A stretch of 16,185 nucleotides of DNA from Deltaproteobacteria bacterium UBA5754. Lineage in GTDB: Bacteria; Desulfobacterota; Dissulfuribacteria; Dissulfuribacterales; UBA5754. Location of the stretch: NCBI GenBank assembly GCA_002419025.1, contig DIFG01000025.1, positions 18,920 through 35,104 of the forward strand, written 5' to 3'. Made by a program: the position numbers and the translations under genes. This document shows positions 13,103 through 16,185 of the stretch, piece by piece (the first letter of the stretch is position 1; every line of letters starts with the position of its first letter). The notes beneath the pieces were generated by a model that did not search any database, was not told the DNA's origin, and worked only from the letters and a program-made list of their open reading frames with translations.

Positions 13103-14329
13103 TTGAGAGCCCTCCTCAACCCAGGTTTCCGCATCCTGCTCCTGGGCCAGTCCGTATCCATCCTCGGGACTTGGATCCAGGGGCCAGCCCAGCGCTGGCT
13201 CGTACTGGAACTCACGGGTTCATCCTTTGCCGTCGGCTTACTCGGCGCCTCTGCTGGCCTTCCCCTCTTACTCTTTTCCCTTTTCGGCGGGTGGATCACG
13301 GACCGCCTCCCCCGCATTCAAGTCCTTCTTGCCGCAAACGGCGTCATCCTCTTCCAGGCCCTCGCTCTCGGATCCCTCGTCCAGGGCGGTGGGATACGGC
13401 TCGGCGATATCCTTGTCCTTGCCTTCCTGTTCGGGTATTCCATGGCCTTTGAGGTCCCGGCGCGCCAGGCCCTTATCTTTGACATCGTGGGGCGGGATGC
13501 TGTCACGAACGCGGTCGCCATCCATTCCATGGCATTTAACGCCGCCCAGTTCATCGGTCCGGCCATCGCCGGCTATCTCATGGAAAGCGGCTTGACGGCC
13601 TTCTGCTTTTACGCCAAAGCCGCCTCGGCCGCAGTGGTCATAGGGGCACTCGTCCTCCTTCAGCGAAGGGGACAATTCGAACAGGTCCAGGAGACAGGGG
13701 GGAGCGGGAAGATCCGGTTTCTCGCATCACTCCGGGAGACCTTTGCCTTTGTCCGCGCCGAACCCCGCGTCCGTACGGTCCTCCTTGTAGTGACGGCCTT
13801 CGGGGTCCTACTCCTTCCCTATGCCATCCTCCTTCCCTCCTTCTGCCGGGACGCCCTCGGGCTCGGGCCTCGGGAATACGGGATCCTGAGCTCGGCCAAC
13901 GGGCTCGGGGCCTTCTCCGCCGCGACACTCGTGGCCATTTTCGGACACAAGGGGAATCGGGATCATTGGTGGTGGACAGGGGTCTTCCTGTTTCCCCTCG
14001 CCATACTTGCCCTTTCTTTCGCCCCAGGCTATTACCTTGCCATGCTTCTCCTTTTTGCCACGGGTTTCTCCATGATTCTCACGTCCACGAGCGCCATCGG
14101 CCTGATCCAGATCTCCACCCACGATGCATTGAGGGGGAGGCTCCTGGGCCTTTTCACCATGTGCTTCATGGGACTTTTTCCCGTCGGAAGCCTGACGGGC
14201 GGTGCGGTGGCGGCCGTCATCGGCATCCGTCCGACCTTGGCCCTCATGGGGGGGCTTGGCCTCGCGGCGGTGATTGGGGCGGGCCTGCTGTCGAGGCGAT
14301 CCTCGTGTCCGGTGCTGAAAAGGGACTGA
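13103..14329 (+). CDS. MFS exporter, EntS/MFS_3-like
   Basis: A 408-residue inner-membrane transporter with about 12 hydrophobic segments. The opening MRALLNPGFRILLLGQSVS and GTWIQGPAQRWLVLELTGS, the loop 2-3 motif GGWITDRLPR (motif A) and VPARQALIFDIVGRDAV are typical of the EntS-like branch of MFS exporters. That branch is linked to siderophore or drug export, but the substrate cannot be read from the sequence. The start is the TTG at 13103, where family similarity begins; no ATG or GTG fits and no good Shine-Dalgarno is seen. It sits 17 bases beyond hemB, just after a T-run. Its 3' end overlaps the helicase start by 25 bases. Confidence 0.87.
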   Translation: MRALLNPGFRILLLGQSVSILGTWIQGPAQRWLVLELTGSSFAVGLLGASAGLPLLLFSLFGGWITDRLPRIQVLLAANGVILFQALALGSLVQGGGIRLGDILVLAFLFGYSMAFEVPARQALIFDIVGRDAVTNAVAIHSMAFNAAQFIGPAIAGYLMESGLTAFCFYAKAASAAVVIGALVLLQRRGQFEQVQETGGSGKIRFLASLRETFAFVRAEPRVRTVLLVVTAFGVLLLPYAILLPSFCRDALGLGPREYGILSSANGLGAFSAATLVAIFGHKGNRDHWWWTGVFLFPLAILALSFAPGYYLAMLLLFATGFSMILTSTSAIGLIQISTHDALRGRLLGLFTMCFMGLFPVGSLTGGAVAAVIGIRPTLALMGGLGLAAVIGAGLLSRRSSCPVLKRD

Positions 14330-16050
14330 ACGCGGCCCAGCTCAGGGCCGTCACCCACGACCAGGGGCCTCTTCTCGTGGTTGCGGGGCCTGGGACCGGA
14401 AAGACCCGGGTCCTGACCCACCGCATCTTCCATATCATCCAGGACCGGGGCGTGGCGCCGGAACGGGTCCTCGCCATCACCTTTACGAACCAGGCCGCCC
14501 GGGAGATCGCCGCCCGTGTCTCGACCCTTCTCGGGCAAAAGGTACATGGCCCTGTCATCGGGACCTTTCACGCATGGGCCCTCTCTTTCCTGAGAAGGAA
14601 TCTGGGGGAAGCGGCCCGTCTTCCCATCGACGAGCGGGAGGCATCGGCCCTCGTCAGCCGCGCCATGGACGAGGCCGGTATCCCCCTGAAAGATCTCCGG
14701 GCGACGAGGGAGGCGGTCTCGAGGATCAAACTGGCAGGGCCATGCCCGGAAGACGGAGATCGTCTCCTTTTTTGTTTTTCAGCCTATCAGGGGCTCCTCT
14801 CGCGCCATGGCCTCTGGGACTTTGACGACCTCCTCGTCGAGGCCCTCCGTCTGCTCCGTGAAGACCCCGGCCGAGGTAGGCCCCATGCCCTTCTCGTTGA
14901 CGAGTTTCAGGACGTGAACAGGATCCAGTACGAGCTCGTTCGTGCCATTGCCCCTTCCACCGGGGAGGTGACTGTCATCGGCGATCCCCACCAGTCCATC
15001 TACGGATTTCGGGGGGCTTCGCCGGAATTTCTTGGCTGTTTCGCCCGGGATTTTCCCCAGGCGACGGTCATCCGTCTCAAGACGGCATACCGCTCTCCAC
15101 AGCGTTTTCTCGATGCCGCGACCCGTGTGATTGGGGCTGAGGGGCTCGCATCCGCCCGGGGTGAGGGGCCGCGGATCCTCGCCAGGGGTTTCTCGTGCCC
15201 GGAGGAGGAGGCGGCGTGGATAGCCAGAAGGGTCGACGAGCTCGTGGGCGGGGTGAGCTTCGAATCCCTGAATTCGGGCGGATGCCGTTCCGGCCCCCTG
15301 CAAGGCCTTTCCGGGATCGCCGTACTGTATCGAATAAACGCCATGGGAGAGGCCATCTCCCGGGCCTTTTCCGCAAGGGGCATCCCTCACCAGCGGGCAG
15401 ACCGGAAAGACCCTTTCGAAGATCGGGATCTGTGTCTTGCCGGGCGGGTATGGGATGCGGTCAGGGCCATGCACACAGGGGGACGTTGCTATCTTGTGAC
15501 TCGTCTTGCCGAGGAGTGTTCCCTGCCGGAACCGGAGATGGAAAAGGTCCTCTCCGATCTTGCGGGCCTCTCTGGCCGGATACTTTTCGATGCAATCCTC
15601 GCGAGGTTTTTCCTGAGCCTTCCGCTTTTTATCCAGAAGGCCATGGAAAAGGCCTTTGAGGCCGACCCTGAGCCCGTGTCCTTTTCCTCCCTCGTACGGG
15701 AAGGGGCGGATCTTTTCGTCCCCGGCATGGAGGCGGCGGGCCTCATGTCCATGCATGCGGCCAAGGGGCTCGAGTTTCCGGTGGTCTTCATCGCGGGCTG
15801 CGAGAATGGGGTCCTCCCGTGGGGGGATTCGGACCCCGGGGAGGAGCGCCGTCTCTTCTACGTGGGGCTCACGCGTGCATCCCGGATCCTTCACATCACC
15901 TGGGCCGAGAGGCGGATCTTTCACGGGCGCACGGAGCGCGGCGGAAGGAGCCCGTTTCTTCGGGATATACCAGAGGGGCTCATAACCATTGAGGAGGCCC
16001 GGCCCCGGCCCAGGCGGCGTCCTAGGCAGAAAGGGCTCTTCGGGCCGTGA
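14305..16050 (+). CDS. Compact UvrD/PcrA/Rep-like superfamily 1 DNA helicase
   Basis: A 581-residue ATP-dependent 3'-5' helicase, shorter than UvrD or PcrA (about 720). Motifs in order: LNAAQLRAVTHDQG (Q-motif region), AGPGTGKT (K33), ITFTNQAAREIA, GTFHAWALSFLRRN, DFDDLL, VDEFQD (D199, E200), VIGDPHQSIYGFRGA (from 224), RLKTAYRS (R263), SMHAAKGLEFPVVFIAGCENG (from 482) and RRLFYVGLTRA (R524). The span between motifs IV and V is about 215 residues and lacks the usual G-x-x-FFER-x-EIKD segment, so the 2B subdomain looks reduced or divergent. The tail is basic (RPRPRRRPRQKGLF). The GTG at 14305 has GAGG 8 bases upstream and places the start where UvrD proteins begin; a frame open from 13966 is antisense-like sequence inside the MFS gene. 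A role in repair or restart is inferred. Confidence 0.9.
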   Translation: MSGAEKGLNAAQLRAVTHDQGPLLVVAGPGTGKTRVLTHRIFHIIQDRGVAPERVLAITFTNQAAREIAARVSTLLGQKVHGPVIGTFHAWALSFLRRNLGEAARLPIDEREASALVSRAMDEAGIPLKDLRATREAVSRIKLAGPCPEDGDRLLFCFSAYQGLLSRHGLWDFDDLLVEALRLLREDPGRGRPHALLVDEFQDVNRIQYELVRAIAPSTGEVTVIGDPHQSIYGFRGASPEFLGCFARDFPQATVIRLKTAYRSPQRFLDAATRVIGAEGLASARGEGPRILARGFSCPEEEAAWIARRVDELVGGVSFESLNSGGCRSGPLQGLSGIAVLYRINAMGEAISRAFSARGIPHQRADRKDPFEDRDLCLAGRVWDAVRAMHTGGRCYLVTRLAEECSLPEPEMEKVLSDLAGLSGRILFDAILARFFLSLPLFIQKAMEKAFEADPEPVSFSSLVREGADLFVPGMEAAGLMSMHAAKGLEFPVVFIAGCENGVLPWGDSDPGEERRLFYVGLTRASRILHITWAERRIFHGRTERGGRSPFLRDIPEGLITIEEARPRPRRRPRQKGLFGP

Positions 16051-16059
16051 ATCCCTTCC

Positions 16060-16185
16060 TGATCCCGCTGAAAAAACTCGATCTGCGGCGTTGCTTCAAT
16101 TTACCAGTCCATGCGGCGTACGCTAAGTACGCTTCATTCCTGGAAAATTTTGCGCCTTGCATCTCGGGCTTTTTGAGCGGGATCA
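16060..16185. repeat. 126-bp imperfect palindrome, likely dispersed repeat
   Basis: The ends are perfect 10-bp inverted repeats, TGATCCCGCT (16060-16069) and AGCGGGATCA (16176-16185). Complementarity continues with mismatches through both arms to a central GCGTAC...GTACGC hairpin. The whole element could fold into one long stem. It encodes no protein. The size and symmetry fit a MITE- or REP-like dispersed element; it may also act as a bidirectional terminator. The window ends exactly with the right arm, so the element could extend further. Confidence 0.6.

Noticed and set aside
13966..14304. 113-codon upstream extension of the helicase frame
   Set aside because: It overlaps the MFS gene in another frame and has low-complexity, non-helicase sequence; the GTG at 14305 has a good ribosome binding site.
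14779..15924. 381-codon open frame on the minus strand
   Set aside because: It is antisense to the helicase, whose motifs are all intact in the plus-strand frame.
1..16185. tRNA, rRNA, CRISPR array, transposase or prophage genes
   Set aside because: No cloverleaf, rRNA-like stretch, regularly spaced repeat array or mobile-element protein was seen on either strand by eye.

Overview
The window is a compact, GC-rich stretch of bacterial chromosome with 13 protein genes. They are packed into short co-directional runs whose stops and starts mostly overlap. No rRNA, tRNA, CRISPR array, transposase or phage gene was seen. The gene set points to a Desulfobacterota (deltaproteobacterial) or similar anaerobic or thermophilic lineage: an Aquifex-type aconitase, an AICAR transformylase without its IMP cyclohydrolase partner, a CoA-disulfide-reductase/rhodanese fusion, and a ClpX relative lacking the zinc finger. 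This placement rests on gene content and is an inference; no marker for a precise taxon is present.

Region 1 (1-4411, plus strand). A 373-base leader with a tandem TGTGACA motif and three strong hairpins precedes an Aquifex-type aconitase. That gene runs without a gap into aroE (shikimate dehydrogenase) and aroA (EPSP synthase). Central carbon metabolism and two steps of the shikimate pathway are therefore probably on one transcript.

Region 2 (4420-9626, minus strand, read right to left). In transcription order: a CoA-disulfide reductase-like flavoprotein with a C-terminal rhodanese domain; a periplasmic DsbC-like thiol:disulfide protein; a stand-alone AICAR transformylase (purine synthesis), overlapping dsbC by 4 bases; a conserved protein of unknown function; and an alpha/beta-hydrolase-fold protein that seems to lack its catalytic histidine. 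The only two gaps in this run each hold a hairpin of the same repeat family (core CCACAG(A/G)GGACACAGA). The run ends 8 bases from the aroA stop, tail to tail.

Region 3 (9627-16050, plus strand). After a 296-base divergent intergenic region, a good sigma70-type promoter lies so close to the first ATG that the mRNA may be leaderless. It drives a ClpX-like AAA+ unfoldase with an apparently duplicated C-terminal subdomain, a receiver-only protein that has lost its phospho-acceptor Asp, Thr and Lys, and hemB (porphobilinogen synthase). All three are joined by ATGA overlaps. A candidate terminator, an EntS-like MFS exporter and a compact UvrD/PcrA-like helicase follow. The window ends in a 126-base imperfect palindrome that looks like a dispersed repeat.

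The most interesting candidate system is the ClpX-like/pseudo-receiver/HemB cassette. It resembles a ClpXP-type unfoldase encoded with its own receiver-type adaptor and a heme-pathway enzyme. That functional reading is a hypothesis; the gene structure and motif losses are visible in the sequence.
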